Source: QHCA01 sp003244095
Lineage (GTDB): Bacteria; Actinomycetota; Actinomycetes; Mycobacteriales; QHCA01
Direction: 5' to 3'
NCBI GenBank assembly: GCA_038329965.1
Contig: JBBQNN010000034.1
Span: 1 to 38,834, forward strand
DNA: 38,834 bases
The notes beneath the pieces were generated by a model, which was not told the DNA's origin, searched no databases, and was given only the letters and a program-made list of their open reading frames with translations. The position numbers were made by a program, and so were the translations under genes. Position 1 is the stretch's first letter. Each line of letters begins with the position of its first letter. Positions 22,419 to 30,437 of this stretch are shown piece after piece.

Positions 22419-23713
22419 GCGTCGCTCCCCGCCTTCGTCGACCGCCCGGCGATCTCGCGGGCAGCGTCAAAGTAGCTTGTGGCGCCGCGCGAGCCGGGAT
22501 CGTAGGTCATCACAGACTGCCCATAGCCCGGCGCCTCCGACACCCGGACGCTGCGTGGCACGACAGCTTCCAGCACGAGGTCGCCGAAGTGTTTGCGCAC
22601 TTCAGCGGCGACCTGGTCGGCCAAGCGGGTGCGGCCGTCGTACATCGTCAAAAGGATTGTGCTCACCCGGATCCGATCGTTGAGGTGCGCGCGCACCAGG
22701 TCGACATTGCGGATCAGCTGGCCCAGCCCTTCCAGGGCGTAGTACTCGCACTGGATCGGGATGAGCACTTCCTCAGCCGCAACCAGGGCGTTGAGGGTAA
22801 GCAGTCCGAGCGACGGCGGGCAGTCGACCAGGATGTAGTCGACCTCGCCGCTGAAGTCGTTGATGGCCCGGGCGAGCCGTGATTCGCGGGCCACAACCGA
22901 CACCAGTTCGATCTCCGCTCCGGCCAGGTCGATGGTGGCCGGCGCACACCACAGGTTGGCGATGGCCTCAACCGGTACGGCAACCTCGTCGATCGTCGCA
23001 CCCTCGATCAATACGTCATAGATCGAGGGCGTCCCCGCGTGGTGATCGATGCTGAGGCCGGTGGATGCGTTGCCCTGAGGATCGAGGTCGATGACCAGCA
23101 CCCGGCAACCGTGCATGGCCAACGCAGCAGCGATGTTGACTGTCGTGGTCGTTTTGCCCACGCCACCCTTTTGGTTGGCGACGCAGATCACCCGGCGTTG
23201 CGCGGGTCGAGGGAAAGCCCGGCCACCAGTCATGTTCGACACGCTTACCGCCCGCCTGGCCTCCGCGGCAATGGGCGGGAGGTCTCCCGCGTGAGCCGGG
23301 TCGGGCCACACGCCCAATGTTTCACGGGAAACATTGACGTCGGCCAAGGCTGAGCGGATTCGCACGTCACTGTCGTCGGGCTTCGGCTCCGCACCAGTAC
23401 CCGAGTCGGGTCGACCGGCATTCGGCTGCTGAGCAGGCTCCGACGTCGGTGTATGTGGTGCGGGGGGAGCAGAGGAGCCCATGGGGCTCTCCTGGGACGC
23501 CTGCGAATCCACAGGTGGCGGAGGCGAATTGGCCGGTGCGTCGCTCGGCGACGCGGCGTCGACGAACGGTCCGTCCGCGGATGTTTCACGGGAAACGTCG
23601 GTGCTGGGCCAGCCCAAACCTGACGAGTGCTCGTCCGCGTCCCCGGTGGCGCTGCTGGGCCAGCCGAGCGAGCTGACGGCGCTCGCCCCGCCCGCGCCCG
23701 CGGCTTCGCTCAT
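22415..23713 (-). CDS. parA: Chromosome-partitioning ATPase ParA (Soj)
   Basis: A 432-residue protein made of a deviant-Walker ParA ATPase (about residues 174-432) after a 170-residue low-complexity N-terminal extension. Seen in the core: ANQKGGVGKTTTTVN (Walker A, 179-193), DLDPQGNASTGL, and DYILVDCPPSLGLLTLNAL. The extension is rich in Ser, Pro, Ala and Asp and contains two VSRET motifs (residues 40-44 and 128-132), each encoded by a parS-like DNA site. ATG 23713 overlaps the rsmG stop (ATGA) and has GGAGGAGC before it, so the long form is plausible; a later start near VSNMTGG (about residue 157) would give the usual length. ParA moves ParB-origin complexes along the nucleoid. Confidence 0.96.
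   Translation of the reverse strand: MSEAAGAGGASAVSSLGWPSSATGDADEHSSGLGWPSTDVSRETSADGPFVDAASPSDAPANSPPPPVDSQASQESPMGSSAPPAPHTPTSEPAQQPNAGRPDSGTGAEPKPDDSDVRIRSALADVNVSRETLGVWPDPAHAGDLPPIAAEARRAVSVSNMTGGRAFPRPAQRRVICVANQKGGVGKTTTTVNIAAALAMHGCRVLVIDLDPQGNASTGLSIDHHAGTPSIYDVLIEGATIDEVAVPVEAIANLWCAPATIDLAGAEIELVSVVARESRLARAINDFSGEVDYILVDCPPSLGLLTLNALVAAEEVLIPIQCEYYALEGLGQLIRNVDLVRAHLNDRIRVSTILLTMYDGRTRLADQVAAEVRKHFGDLVLEAVVPRSVRVSEAPGYGQSVMTYDPGSRGATSYFDAAREIAGRSTKAGSDA
23318..23333. promoter_or_regulatory. parS-like site 1, inside parA
   Basis: TGTTTCACGGGAAACA matches consensus TGTTTCACGTGAAACA at 15 of 16 positions. The symmetry extends outward, CAATGTTTC (23315-23323) with GAAACATTG (23328-23336). 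It encodes the VSRET motif on the minus strand. Confidence 0.75.
23582..23597. promoter_or_regulatory. parS-like site 2, inside parA
   Basis: TGTTTCACGGGAAACG matches the parS consensus at 14 of 16 positions and shares the central CACGGG with site 1, 264 bases away. It encodes the other VSRET motif. Confidence 0.65.
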
Positions 23714-24414
23714 GCCTTGCTCCTCCGTTTCGCCGCTCCGGTGGCCCTCCCGATGACCACCACGGTAGCGGGCGGATCGACCACGCCGGCGTCACAGCAG
23801 TGGAGCTGTGCATGACACCCACCGGCCCGGTGGATCGCGGCGGCGTTCGCTTCGAGTTCCACCGCCGCCGAGGCGCCCTTGATGGCCAGGAGGCTCCCGC
23901 CCGGTACGAGCAGCGGCAAGCACCACCCGGCGAGCCGGCCAAGGGGGGCAACGGCCCGGGCGACCACTACGTCAACCAATGGACGCGGTGCCCAGTCCTC
24001 CGCGCGGCCCCGGACCACCTCGACCTCGCCCAGTCCTAGCCGGTCCACCGTCTCGTGCAGGAACGCCGTGCGGCGGGCCATCGGCTCCAGCAGGGTGATC
24101 GCGAGATCGGGACGTGCAAGCGCGAGGGCGATTCCCGGCAGGCCGGCGCCGCTGCCCACGTCGACGACCTTCGATCCGGCGGGTATCAGGTCGGCCACGA
24201 CGGCACTGTTGAGCAGATGCCGCTCCCAGAGTCGCGGCACTTCGCGCGGGCCGATCAGACCGCGCAGAACCCCCTCGGTGGCCAACACCAGTGCATATGC
24301 CTCGGCCAGAGCAAGTCGCGGACCGAACACGGTACCGGCCGCCGCGGGCGCGGGCGGCACGGACTGCTCGCCGGGGCACCCAGGGGTGGGCCGCTCATCG
24401 GCACCGTCGATCAC
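23710..24414 (-). CDS. rsmG: 16S rRNA (guanine-N7) methyltransferase RsmG
   Basis: A 234-residue SAM-dependent methyltransferase that modifies G527 of 16S rRNA. Seen: PRLWERHLLNSAVVADLI (60-77), the SAM-binding VVDVGSGAGLPGIALALARP (83-102), and VVVARAVAPLGRLAGWCLPLL. The frame is open to 24531, but the GTG at 24414 lies 10 bases after the jag stop and avoids overlap with jag, so I prefer it. The stop overlaps parA (ATGA). The order jag-rsmG-parA-parB is conserved across actinobacteria. Loss of RsmG is known to give low-level streptomycin resistance. Confidence 0.95.
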   Translation of the reverse strand: MIDGADERPTPGCPGEQSVPPAPAAAGTVFGPRLALAEAYALVLATEGVLRGLIGPREVPRLWERHLLNSAVVADLIPAGSKVVDVGSGAGLPGIALALARPDLAITLLEPMARRTAFLHETVDRLGLGEVEVVRGRAEDWAPRPLVDVVVARAVAPLGRLAGWCLPLLVPGGSLLAIKGASAAVELEANAAAIHRAGGCHAQLHCCDAGVVDPPATVVVIGRATGAAKRRSKA

Positions 24415-24424
24415 GCGGCCAGGC

Positions 24425-24997
24425 TCAGGGATCTGGCAGCACGACGACGCGCCGCTCCGGCTCCTCGCCCTCGGACTCGCTGCGAACGTCGGCGATGTCG
24501 GCGATCGCATCGTGGACAACCTTGCGCTCAAACGGATTCATCACGTCGAGGGCGACAGAGTCGCCATGCGCCTTGACCCCCTCGGCAGCGTTCTTGGCGA
24601 TCGCGACGAGTTCCAGCCGGCGGCGGGCGCGGTAGCCACCGACGTCGAGCATGAGGCGGCTGCGAGCTCCGGTGGCCTGCAGCACGGCGAGCCGGGTCAA
24701 CTCCTGCAGCGCGTCGAGGGTGGCGCCCCGCGGCCCGATCAGAGCGCTGAGGTTGTCGCCCACGATGGCCACGGCGGCGCGGTCACCCTCGACGTCCATG
24801 TCGATGTCGCCGTCGAAGTCGACGATGTCGAGCAGTTGTTCGAGGTAGTCACCCGCCACGTCACCTTCGCGCACCAGCAGGTCGGTGAGGGAGACCGGGG
24901 CTGCGTTCGAGGGTGGACCGGACTCGGCCCCGGGCGCACCCGCGGCGTCGCGGGCGTCGGTGGTGCTGTCGGTCTCGGGCTCTGTCTGCGAAGTCAC
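24425..24997 (-). CDS. jag: KH/R3H RNA-binding protein (Jag/KhpB family)
   Basis: A 190-residue RNA-binding protein. An acidic, Ser/Thr-rich N-terminus (1-35) precedes the KH-like domain, with the GxxG-type loop LIGPRGATLDAL (87-98), and an R3H domain (about 120-175) with NPFERKVVHDAI containing R-x3-H (Arg158, His162). Family members bind RNA and are tied to cell-wall and cell-length control, partly through Ser/Thr kinase signalling. The frame is open far upstream through yidC on the other reading, but GTG 24997 has GGAG 9 bases before it. It lies 37 bases after the yidC stop and just before rsmG. Confidence 0.93.
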   Translation of the reverse strand: MTSQTEPETDSTTDARDAAGAPGAESGPPSNAAPVSLTDLLVREGDVAGDYLEQLLDIVDFDGDIDMDVEGDRAAVAIVGDNLSALIGPRGATLDALQELTRLAVLQATGARSRLMLDVGGYRARRRLELVAIAKNAAEGVKAHGDSVALDVMNPFERKVVHDAIADIADVRSESEGEEPERRVVVLPDP

Positions 24998-25034
24998 GCG
25001 GATAGCTCCATTGGCGGCTTGTTGGCTCGGCCGG

Positions 25035-26309
25035 TCAGCGCCGGCCGCCCTTGCGGGTCTTGGGACGATTGGTGGGTGTACGGCCGGCCGCCTTGGCGGG
25101 GGACTTTGCCGCCCCGTTGGCCTTCGTCGTATCGGCAGCTGTACCGCCATCGGACGACTCTGAGCCGTTGGCAGGACTTCCGCTCTCGGCAGACTTGCCG
25201 GCCGGCCCGGTGGTCTTGCGCGCCCCGTTGGACTTGATAGGACCGACGGGCTCGGGCACGGCGGACGTGCTGGACACCACGGATTGGTTCGACGCAGTGG
25301 ACTTCCTAGGCCCGGCGGACGTGTCGGACGTGTCGGACGTGTTCGACCGGGCCGGTGCCGGTGCATCCTCGGTCGTAGCGGCCGTCCCGGGCAGGGCGGC
25401 CTTCGCCGTCGGGGTCGACTTCTTGGAAATCTGCGGCTTGGCGCCCGGCTTGGGGACCAGCGCCTGGGCCTCAGCCTCCGAGCGCAGCGCTTCCGCGACC
25501 GCCGGTGTTCCTCCCGGCGGTGGCATCCGGCGCAGGACATAGAACTGCTGTCCCATCGACCAGACGTTCGTGGTGCACCAGTACAGCACCACACCGAGCG
25601 GGAACAGTGAGCCGGAGACCAGCAGTGACGCCGGAATCCCGTACAGCATCAGGCGCTGGATCATCTGCTGCTGTGGGTCGACCGTGGCGCCGGAGGCGCT
25701 CTGCTTGGCCAGGATCTGACGCTGGGTGATGTAGGTGGTTACAACCATGATCGCGATCAGGATGACACCTACGACGCGGACCGCGGCGACCGAGGCGCCG
25801 AGCTGCTGCAGTGTCTGCGCCGAGGAACTCAGGTGAGCCGAGATGGGAGCGCCGAAGACCTTCGCGTGCGCCGCACTGTCGAACTCGTTGGCCGTCCAGC
25901 CGTACAACGTCTTGGCAGCGTTGTCCCGGTGCTTCGTCGGGTCGAGCCGCTTGAGCACGTGATAGAGCGACAGGAAGACCGGCGCCTGCAGGAAAATCGG
26001 TAGGCAGCCGGCGACCGGATTGGCGCCGTTCTCCTTGTACAGCGCCATCATCTCGCGCTGCAGCGTCTCCTTGTCACCCTTGTGCTTGGTCTGGAGCGCC
26101 TTGAGTTTGGGCTGCAGCTCCTGCATCTTGCGTTGCGAGTGGATCTGCTTGACGAAGAGAGGGAAAAGGACCAGCCGGATGGTGATCACCAGGAAGATGA
26201 TCGAGAGCACCCAGGACAGGTCGGACTTCTCCCCGAACGCCAATGCCCACAGCTGATGCCAGCGCAGCAGCAGCCACGAGATAGCGGTGTAGAGGAAGTT
26301 CAGGTTCAC
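25035..26309 (-). CDS. yidC: Membrane protein insertase YidC
   Basis: A 424-residue insertase (Oxa1 family) that inserts membrane proteins and aids SecYEG. The membrane core spans residues 1-265: VNLNFLYTAISWLLLRWHQL, the hydrophilic-groove Arg45 in VITIRLVLFP, the cytoplasmic hairpin KMQELQPKLKALQTKHKGDKE, and LPIFLQAPVFLSLYHVL. Residues 270-424 are a long Ser/Thr/Lys/Pro-rich tail ending RTPTNRPKTRKGGRR that could bind ribosomes. A 9-base repeat encoding SDT (25321-25347, gtgtcggac units) lies in it. GTG 26309 overlaps the yidD stop (GTGA) and has GGAG upstream; an in-frame GTG at 26339 is less likely. Confidence 0.96.
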   Translation of the reverse strand: MNLNFLYTAISWLLLRWHQLWALAFGEKSDLSWVLSIIFLVITIRLVLFPLFVKQIHSQRKMQELQPKLKALQTKHKGDKETLQREMMALYKENGANPVAGCLPIFLQAPVFLSLYHVLKRLDPTKHRDNAAKTLYGWTANEFDSAAHAKVFGAPISAHLSSSAQTLQQLGASVAAVRVVGVILIAIMVVTTYITQRQILAKQSASGATVDPQQQMIQRLMLYGIPASLLVSGSLFPLGVVLYWCTTNVWSMGQQFYVLRRMPPPGGTPAVAEALRSEAEAQALVPKPGAKPQISKKSTPTAKAALPGTAATTEDAPAPARSNTSDTSDTSAGPRKSTASNQSVVSSTSAVPEPVGPIKSNGARKTTGPAGKSAESGSPANGSESSDGGTAADTTKANGAAKSPAKAAGRTPTNRPKTRKGGRR

Positions 26310-26596
26310 CGAGCAGCTCCAGAGGGCGGTGTCGAACACTGTACGGATGGCGCCCGCGAAGGGTTCCCTCGGTGCGGCACCGGGTCGTATCCGCCCGGGT
26401 TGAACGGATGGCAGCGCAGCACCCGCCAGACGGCGAGCGCCAGGCCGACTACGGGACCGCGAGTGCGCAGCGCCTCCAGGGCATAACTGCTGCAGCTAGG
26501 CGCGAAACGGCACGTCGACGGGAACCCGGGACTGATCCACCGGCGGTAGGCGATGATCGGCCGGGTGAGCAGCCAGGTCACCGGCCCGGGCCTCAA
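26306..26596 (-). CDS. yidD: Membrane protein insertion efficiency factor YidD
   Basis: A 96-residue small protein. The family signature is complete: LTRPIIAYRRWISPGFPSTCRFAPSCSSYALEAL (Cys residues in CRFAPSC) and CHPFNPGGYDPVP. It is thought to help YidC insert proteins. The TTG at 26596 overlaps the rnpA stop (TTGA), and its own stop overlaps yidC (GTGA), so the three genes form a tightly coupled chain. Confidence 0.95.
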   Translation of the reverse strand: MRPGPVTWLLTRPIIAYRRWISPGFPSTCRFAPSCSSYALEALRTRGPVVGLALAVWRVLRCHPFNPGGYDPVPHRGNPSRAPSVQCSTPPSGAAR

Positions 26597-26949
26597 CGGT
26601 CGTCCCGGAGCAGTTTGCCCAGCGCCGAGTCGAGCTCCCTGCCGAGGGTGGCGGAGCTCGCCGTGGCGGCCGCCGGCAGCGCCCGGACGACCACCCGGGA
26701 CCCGGGCGGAAGGTCGGTCAGATGCCCGCGTACCAGATGCCGCAGCCGCCGGGCGACCTGATTGCGGGTCACCGCCCCGCCGACCGTACGGCTCACCGCG
26801 AAGCCGACCAGTGCGGGAGCATCGGGAGCCACCGGCGCGGGCGCGCGCAGCAACGTCACCACGACACAGCCGCGGGCAGTCCGGCGACCACCACGCAGCG
26901 TCGTACGGAAGTCATCACGGCGGCGCAGCCGAGCAGCCGCCGGCAGCAT
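26593..26949 (-). CDS. rnpA: Ribonuclease P protein component
   Basis: A 118-residue basic protein that, with the RNase P RNA (not in this window), trims the 5' ends of pre-tRNAs. Seen: RLRRRDDFRTTLRGGRR at the N-terminus, VGFAVSRTVGGAVTRNQVAR followed by RLRH, the family RNR-type motif, and RVVVRALPAAA. It starts 14 bases after rpmH on the minus strand and overlaps yidD at its end. Confidence 0.95.
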   Translation of the reverse strand: MLPAAARLRRRDDFRTTLRGGRRTARGCVVVTLLRAPAPVAPDAPALVGFAVSRTVGGAVTRNQVARRLRHLVRGHLTDLPPGSRVVVRALPAAATASSATLGRELDSALGKLLRDDR

Positions 26950-26963
26950 CTCCTCTGCCGCCG

Positions 26964-27101
26964 TCAGGCCGAGAGCCGCTTGCGGCCCTTGAGGCGACGA
27001 GCGGCCACGACGGCACGGCCGGCCCGGGTGCGCATCCGCAACCGGAAGCCGTGCGTCTTGGCGCGCCGGCGGTTATTCGGCTGGAAGGTGCGCTTGCTCA
27101 C
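26964..27101 (-). CDS. rpmH: 50S ribosomal protein L34
   Basis: A 45-codon gene read directly from the sequence. The product begins SKRTFQPNNRRRAKTHGFRL and ends VVAARRLKGRKRLSA, an unmistakable L34. The start is GTG at 27101. It heads the minus-strand rpmH-rnpA-yidD-yidC-jag-rsmG-parA-parB block, transcribed away from dnaA. Promoter TTGACC/TACTGT lies at 27229-27258. Confidence 0.97.
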   Translation of the reverse strand: MSKRTFQPNNRRRAKTHGFRLRMRTRAGRAVVAARRLKGRKRLSA

Positions 27102-27228
27102 GGGTCAGTCTCCAAGGTGGGGCTCGTAGTAGCGAGAGGTTCGGCGGTGACAGGGGCATCACGGTGAAGCGGTGTGATGGCCTGGCCGCGACGCTCCCGC
27201 CAGCGGGGACGAGGCCATAGGCCAATCC

Positions 27229-27258
27229 ACAGTACGTTCGGCCCCCGGCAACGGTCAA
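27229..27258 (-). promoter_or_regulatory. Promoter of the rpmH operon
   Basis: On the minus strand TTGACC (27253-27258) and TACTGT (27229-27234) are separated by 18 bases. A DnaA-box-like CAATCCACA (27223-27231) overlaps the -10, which would allow DnaA to influence it. The leader to rpmH would be about 120 bases. Confidence 0.6.
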
Positions 27259-27308
27259 ACAGGCCACCCCGGACACGCCGAACGGCGGCCGAGGCTGACA
27301 TGACGGCT

Positions 27309-27317
27309 TGTGGACAA
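27309..27317 (-). promoter_or_regulatory. DnaA box upstream of dnaA
   Basis: TTGTCCACA on the minus strand, the exact actinobacterial DnaA-box consensus. It lies just before the likely dnaA -35 (27322), well placed for autoregulation. Confidence 0.75.
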
Positions 27318-27321
27318 CCGC

Positions 27322-27350
27322 TTGTCCCGCCCGACGGCGCGCTGTTAGCG
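27322..27350 (+). promoter_or_regulatory. Possible dnaA promoter
   Basis: TTGTCC (27322-27327) and TAGCGT (27345-27350) with 17 bases between them. A leader of about 165 bases would follow, containing two DnaA-box-like 9-mers, CTGTCCACA (27471-27479) and GTATCCACA (27483-27491), both on the minus strand. Confidence 0.5.
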
Positions 27351-27521
27351 TTTGACGTCACGCCGGTCCTTCCCGCTCGTCTGGCCGGCGGTCACGGGCC
27401 CCCTGGTCTGTGACCGGCGGTGGCGAAATGGCTGGATGTCCGACCAATGTCCCAGCGGTGATGCACAGGCTGTGGACAGCGATGTGGATACCCGCCCGAG
27501 GAATGCGAGGGAGGGGTGGAT

Positions 27522-28949
27522 GTGACCGACGAAGTAGCCGACCGGGTCGACTTGGGTGCTGTTTGGCAGCGCACTCTTGAAAGCTTGACCGATAGCGCGG
27601 TGAGCTCGCAGCAACGCGCTTTCATGCGTCTTACCAGGCCACTCGGTCTGGTCGAGGACACCCTGCTCCTCGCCGCCCCGAACGACTTCGCCAAGGACGT
27701 CCTGGAGATCCGGCTCAAGCCCCTGATCACCGGTGCATTGACATCGCAATTGGGCCGCGAGATCAGCCTGGCGATCACGGTGCAGCCACAGGACGACCCG
27801 GTGCACGAGGAGCCACGGTCCGAGCCCGATTTCGGCGACGCCCATTCGCCCCGGGTCGATCTGTTCCACCCCGAGCGCCGGCAGGGTCACCGGGTGTCCG
27901 AGCCGGCCCGACTCAACCCGAAGTACGTGTTCGAGACGTTCGTCATCGGCTCGAGCAACCGCTTTGCCCACGCTGCCGCCGTCGCGGTCGCCGAGGCACC
28001 GGCCAAGGCGTACAACCCGCTGTTCATCTACGGCGAGTCCGGCCTCGGCAAGACCCACTTGTTGCACGCCATCGGGCACTATGCGCGCAGCCTGTTCAGC
28101 GGCCTGCGGGTGCGGTACGTGAGCTCGGAGGAGTTCACCAACGACTTCATCAATTCCCTGCGCGACGACAAGGCGTCGGTGTTCCAGCGCCGCTACCGCG
28201 ACGTCGACGTACTGCTCGTCGACGACATCCAGTTCTTGGAGAACAAGGAGCGCACGCAGGAGGAGTTCTTCCACACCTTCAACACGCTGCACAACGCCAA
28301 CAAGCAGATCGTCATCTCCTCGGACCGGCCGCCCAAGCAGTTGTCCACCCTGGAGGACCGGCTGCGCACGAGGTTCGAGTGGGGCCTGATCACCGACATC
28401 CAGCCGCCCGATCTGGAGACCCGGATCGCGATCCTGCGCAAGAAGGCCGTTCAGGAACGCCTGGCCGCACCGCCCGAGGTGCTGGAGTTCATCGCCAGCA
28501 AGATCCAAAGCAACATCCGCGAGCTCGAGGGCGCGCTGATCCGGGTCACTGCCTTCGCCAGCCTCAATCGGCAAAGCGTCGATCTGGCGCTGGCTGAGGT
28601 GGTCTTGAAGGATCTGATCCCCGACGAGGGCAGTCAGGACATCACCGCCGCGACGATCATGGCGGCCACCGCCGATTACTTCAGCATGTCTCTGGAGGAC
28701 ATCTGCGGAACCTCACGCAGCCGGGTGCTGGTCAACGCCCGGCAGATCGCGATGTATCTGTGCCGAGAGCTCACGGACCTTTCCCTGCCGAAGATCGGGC
28801 AGACGTTCGGCGGCCGCGATCACACGACGGTCATGCACGCCGATCGCAAGATTCGGTCGCTCATGGCCGAGCGCCGGTCCATTTACAACCAGGTCACCGA
28901 GCTCACCAACCGGATCAAGCAGCGGACCGCCAACGGTCCACGCAAGTAG
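27522..28949 (+). CDS. dnaA: Chromosomal replication initiator DnaA
   Basis: A 475-residue AAA+ initiator that binds DnaA boxes and opens oriC. Domain I is at 1-90, with a short, acidic linker domain II (about 90-135). The AAA+ domain shows NPLFIYGESGLGKTHLLHAI (Walker A 171-178) and LLVDDIQF (Walker B 231-238). Domain IV carries the DnaA signature LPKIGQTFGGRDHTTVMHA (GRDHTTV from 431). GTG 27522 is preferred because GGAGG lies 7 bases before it; an in-frame GTG at 27516 is too close to that site. Domain II is much shorter than in Streptomyces DnaA. Confidence 0.97.
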   Translation: MTDEVADRVDLGAVWQRTLESLTDSAVSSQQRAFMRLTRPLGLVEDTLLLAAPNDFAKDVLEIRLKPLITGALTSQLGREISLAITVQPQDDPVHEEPRSEPDFGDAHSPRVDLFHPERRQGHRVSEPARLNPKYVFETFVIGSSNRFAHAAAVAVAEAPAKAYNPLFIYGESGLGKTHLLHAIGHYARSLFSGLRVRYVSSEEFTNDFINSLRDDKASVFQRRYRDVDVLLVDDIQFLENKERTQEEFFHTFNTLHNANKQIVISSDRPPKQLSTLEDRLRTRFEWGLITDIQPPDLETRIAILRKKAVQERLAAPPEVLEFIASKIQSNIRELEGALIRVTAFASLNRQSVDLALAEVVLKDLIPDEGSQDITAATIMAATADYFSMSLEDICGTSRSRVLVNARQIAMYLCRELTDLSLPKIGQTFGGRDHTTVMHADRKIRSLMAERRSIYNQVTELTNRIKQRTANGPRK

Positions 28950-28976
28950 TGCACAGGTTGGGGACGAACCTGTGCA
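28950..28976 (+). terminator. Hairpin immediately after dnaA
   Basis: TGCACAGGTT (28950-28959) pairs exactly with AACCTGTGCA (28967-28976) around GGGGACG, starting one base after the dnaA stop codon. It may end the dnaA message or be an origin structural element. Confidence 0.6.
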
Positions 28977-29250
28977 AATGTCGGAATCGCCGAGAGTTGC
29001 CAGTCACCCGCGCTGGTCATCCACCGACCGTTGCCCGCTGTCATACCTTCCGTCCACCATCACCCCACAGGCCACCGCGCCTGCTGACCTGCGATGACGT
29101 AGGTTTTCCACACTGCCCACAGCCCCGAGTACGACGACAAGGCAATCAGTTCAACAAAGAGCTTCCACACAACCGTATGCAGGACGCCCAGCTGTGGACG
29201 GGGCAGGACATGCCCCGGGGGTCCAGCCCACAACGACGCGGAGGACGACG
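28950..29250. other. oriC region between dnaA and dnaN
   Basis: A 301-base non-coding spacer in the conserved oriC position. DnaA-box-like 9-mers: TTTTCCACA (29104-29112, plus), CCGTCCACA (29193-29201, minus strand), and weaker GCTTCCACA (29161-29169). A moderately A/T-rich stretch lies at 29140-29175 (caatcagttcaacaaagagc and onward). I find far fewer strong boxes than the roughly 13-19 described for Mycobacterium and Streptomyces origins, so either box divergence is high here or the origin extends elsewhere. Confidence 0.7.
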
Positions 29251-30366
29251 ATGAGGTTCACGGTCGAGCGGGAGGCCCTCGCGGACGCGGTCGCGTGGAC
29301 GGCACGAAGTCTTCCGTCCCGCCCGCCGGTCCCGGTGCTTGCCGGGGTGCTGCTGGAGGTCGACGGCCAGCGCCTGTCAGTGTCCGGGTTCGACTACGAG
29401 GTGTCGACGCAGGTTGGCATCGATGTCGAGGCGGACACCGCCGGCCGGGCACTCGTCAGCGGCCGGCTGCTGGCGGAGATCACGCGGGCGCTGCCCGCCC
29501 ACCCGGTCGAGCTCGAGGTCAACGGCTCCCGGGTCGAGCTGACCTGCGGGTCCGCGCGATTCACTCTGCCGGTGATGCCGGTCGAGGACTATCCGTCGTT
29601 GCCCGCGATGCCGCCGACAGCAGGAGCCTTGGAGAGCGACGTGTTCGCCGGTGCCGTGGCCCAGGTCGTCGTAGCCGCCGGCCGTGACGACACCTTGCCA
29701 GTGCTCACGGGCGTGCGGTTCGAGATCGACGGCGAGCGGGTCACCATGGCCGCGACCGACCGTTATCGGCTGGCCGTTCGTGAGTTGACGTGGCGCCCCG
29801 AGCAGTCGGGCCTCACAACCACCGCGCTCGTGCCCGCCCGCACCCTGTCCGAGACCGCCAAGAGCATGGCTTCCGGCGCCGAAGTGACCTTGGCCCTGGC
29901 CACTGGCGGCACCGGCGAGGGCATGATCGGGTTCGCCGGCTCCGGCCGCCGCGCGACCACCCGGCTGCTTGACGGTGAGTTCCCTAAGTACCGTTCGCTG
30001 CTGCCTTCGGAGCACGCCGCTCTCGCCCACGTGCCGACCGCGACCCTGACCGACGCGGTCAAGCGGGTGGCGCTGGTCGCCGAGCGCAACTCCCCGGTGC
30101 GCCTGCGGTTCGGCGCCGGCGAGTTGGTCCTGGAGGCCGGCGGTGCCGACGAGGCACAGGCGTCGGAATCCCTGGAGATTGGCTTCGAGGGCGACGATTT
30201 GATGATCGCCTTCAATCCCGGATTCCTGCTTGACGGGCTGGGCGCCATCGATTCCGACACGGCCCGGATGAGCTTCACCTCGGCCTCGAAGCCGGCTGTG
30301 CTGACCGGCAAGGAGGGCGGCCCCGACTACCGCTATCTGCTGATGCCGGTAAGACTGTCCGGCTGA
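29251..30366 (+). CDS. dnaN: DNA polymerase III sliding clamp
   Basis: A 371-residue beta clamp with three similar domains. Seen: MRFTVEREALADAVAWTARS at the N-terminus, TLPVMPVEDYPSLP, GVRFEIDGERVTMAATDRYRLAVREL, and the C-terminal YRYLLMPVRL. It forms a ring dimer that tethers the replicative polymerase and serves as a hub for repair factors. ATG 29251 has GCGGAGG 8 bases before it. It is followed by gnd after 63 bases. Confidence 0.97.
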   Translation: MRFTVEREALADAVAWTARSLPSRPPVPVLAGVLLEVDGQRLSVSGFDYEVSTQVGIDVEADTAGRALVSGRLLAEITRALPAHPVELEVNGSRVELTCGSARFTLPVMPVEDYPSLPAMPPTAGALESDVFAGAVAQVVVAAGRDDTLPVLTGVRFEIDGERVTMAATDRYRLAVRELTWRPEQSGLTTTALVPARTLSETAKSMASGAEVTLALATGGTGEGMIGFAGSGRRATTRLLDGEFPKYRSLLPSEHAALAHVPTATLTDAVKRVALVAERNSPVRLRFGAGELVLEAGGADEAQASESLEIGFEGDDLMIAFNPGFLLDGLGAIDSDTARMSFTSASKPAVLTGKEGGPDYRYLLMPVRLSG

Positions 30367-30421
30367 ACGGGCATACCGTTCCCGGTACGACCGCGCACGT
30401 CGACGACCCCAGCTGGAGGAA

Positions 30422-30437
30422 TGTTTCACGTGGAACT
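30422..30437. promoter_or_regulatory. parS-like site overlapping the gnd start
   Basis: TGTTTCACGTGGAACT matches the parS consensus at 14 of 16 positions, with an intact central CACGTG. It spans the Shine-Dalgarno-to-start region of gnd and includes the GTG start at 30430. Confidence 0.75.

Larger units (their letters stand above)
27102..27521. other. rpmH-dnaA divergent intergenic region
   Basis: A 420-base gap with no gene. It holds the two divergent promoters, one consensus and at least three near-consensus DnaA boxes, and the dnaA Shine-Dalgarno (GGAGG at 27510-27514). It may contribute to origin function together with the dnaA-dnaN spacer. Confidence 0.7.
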
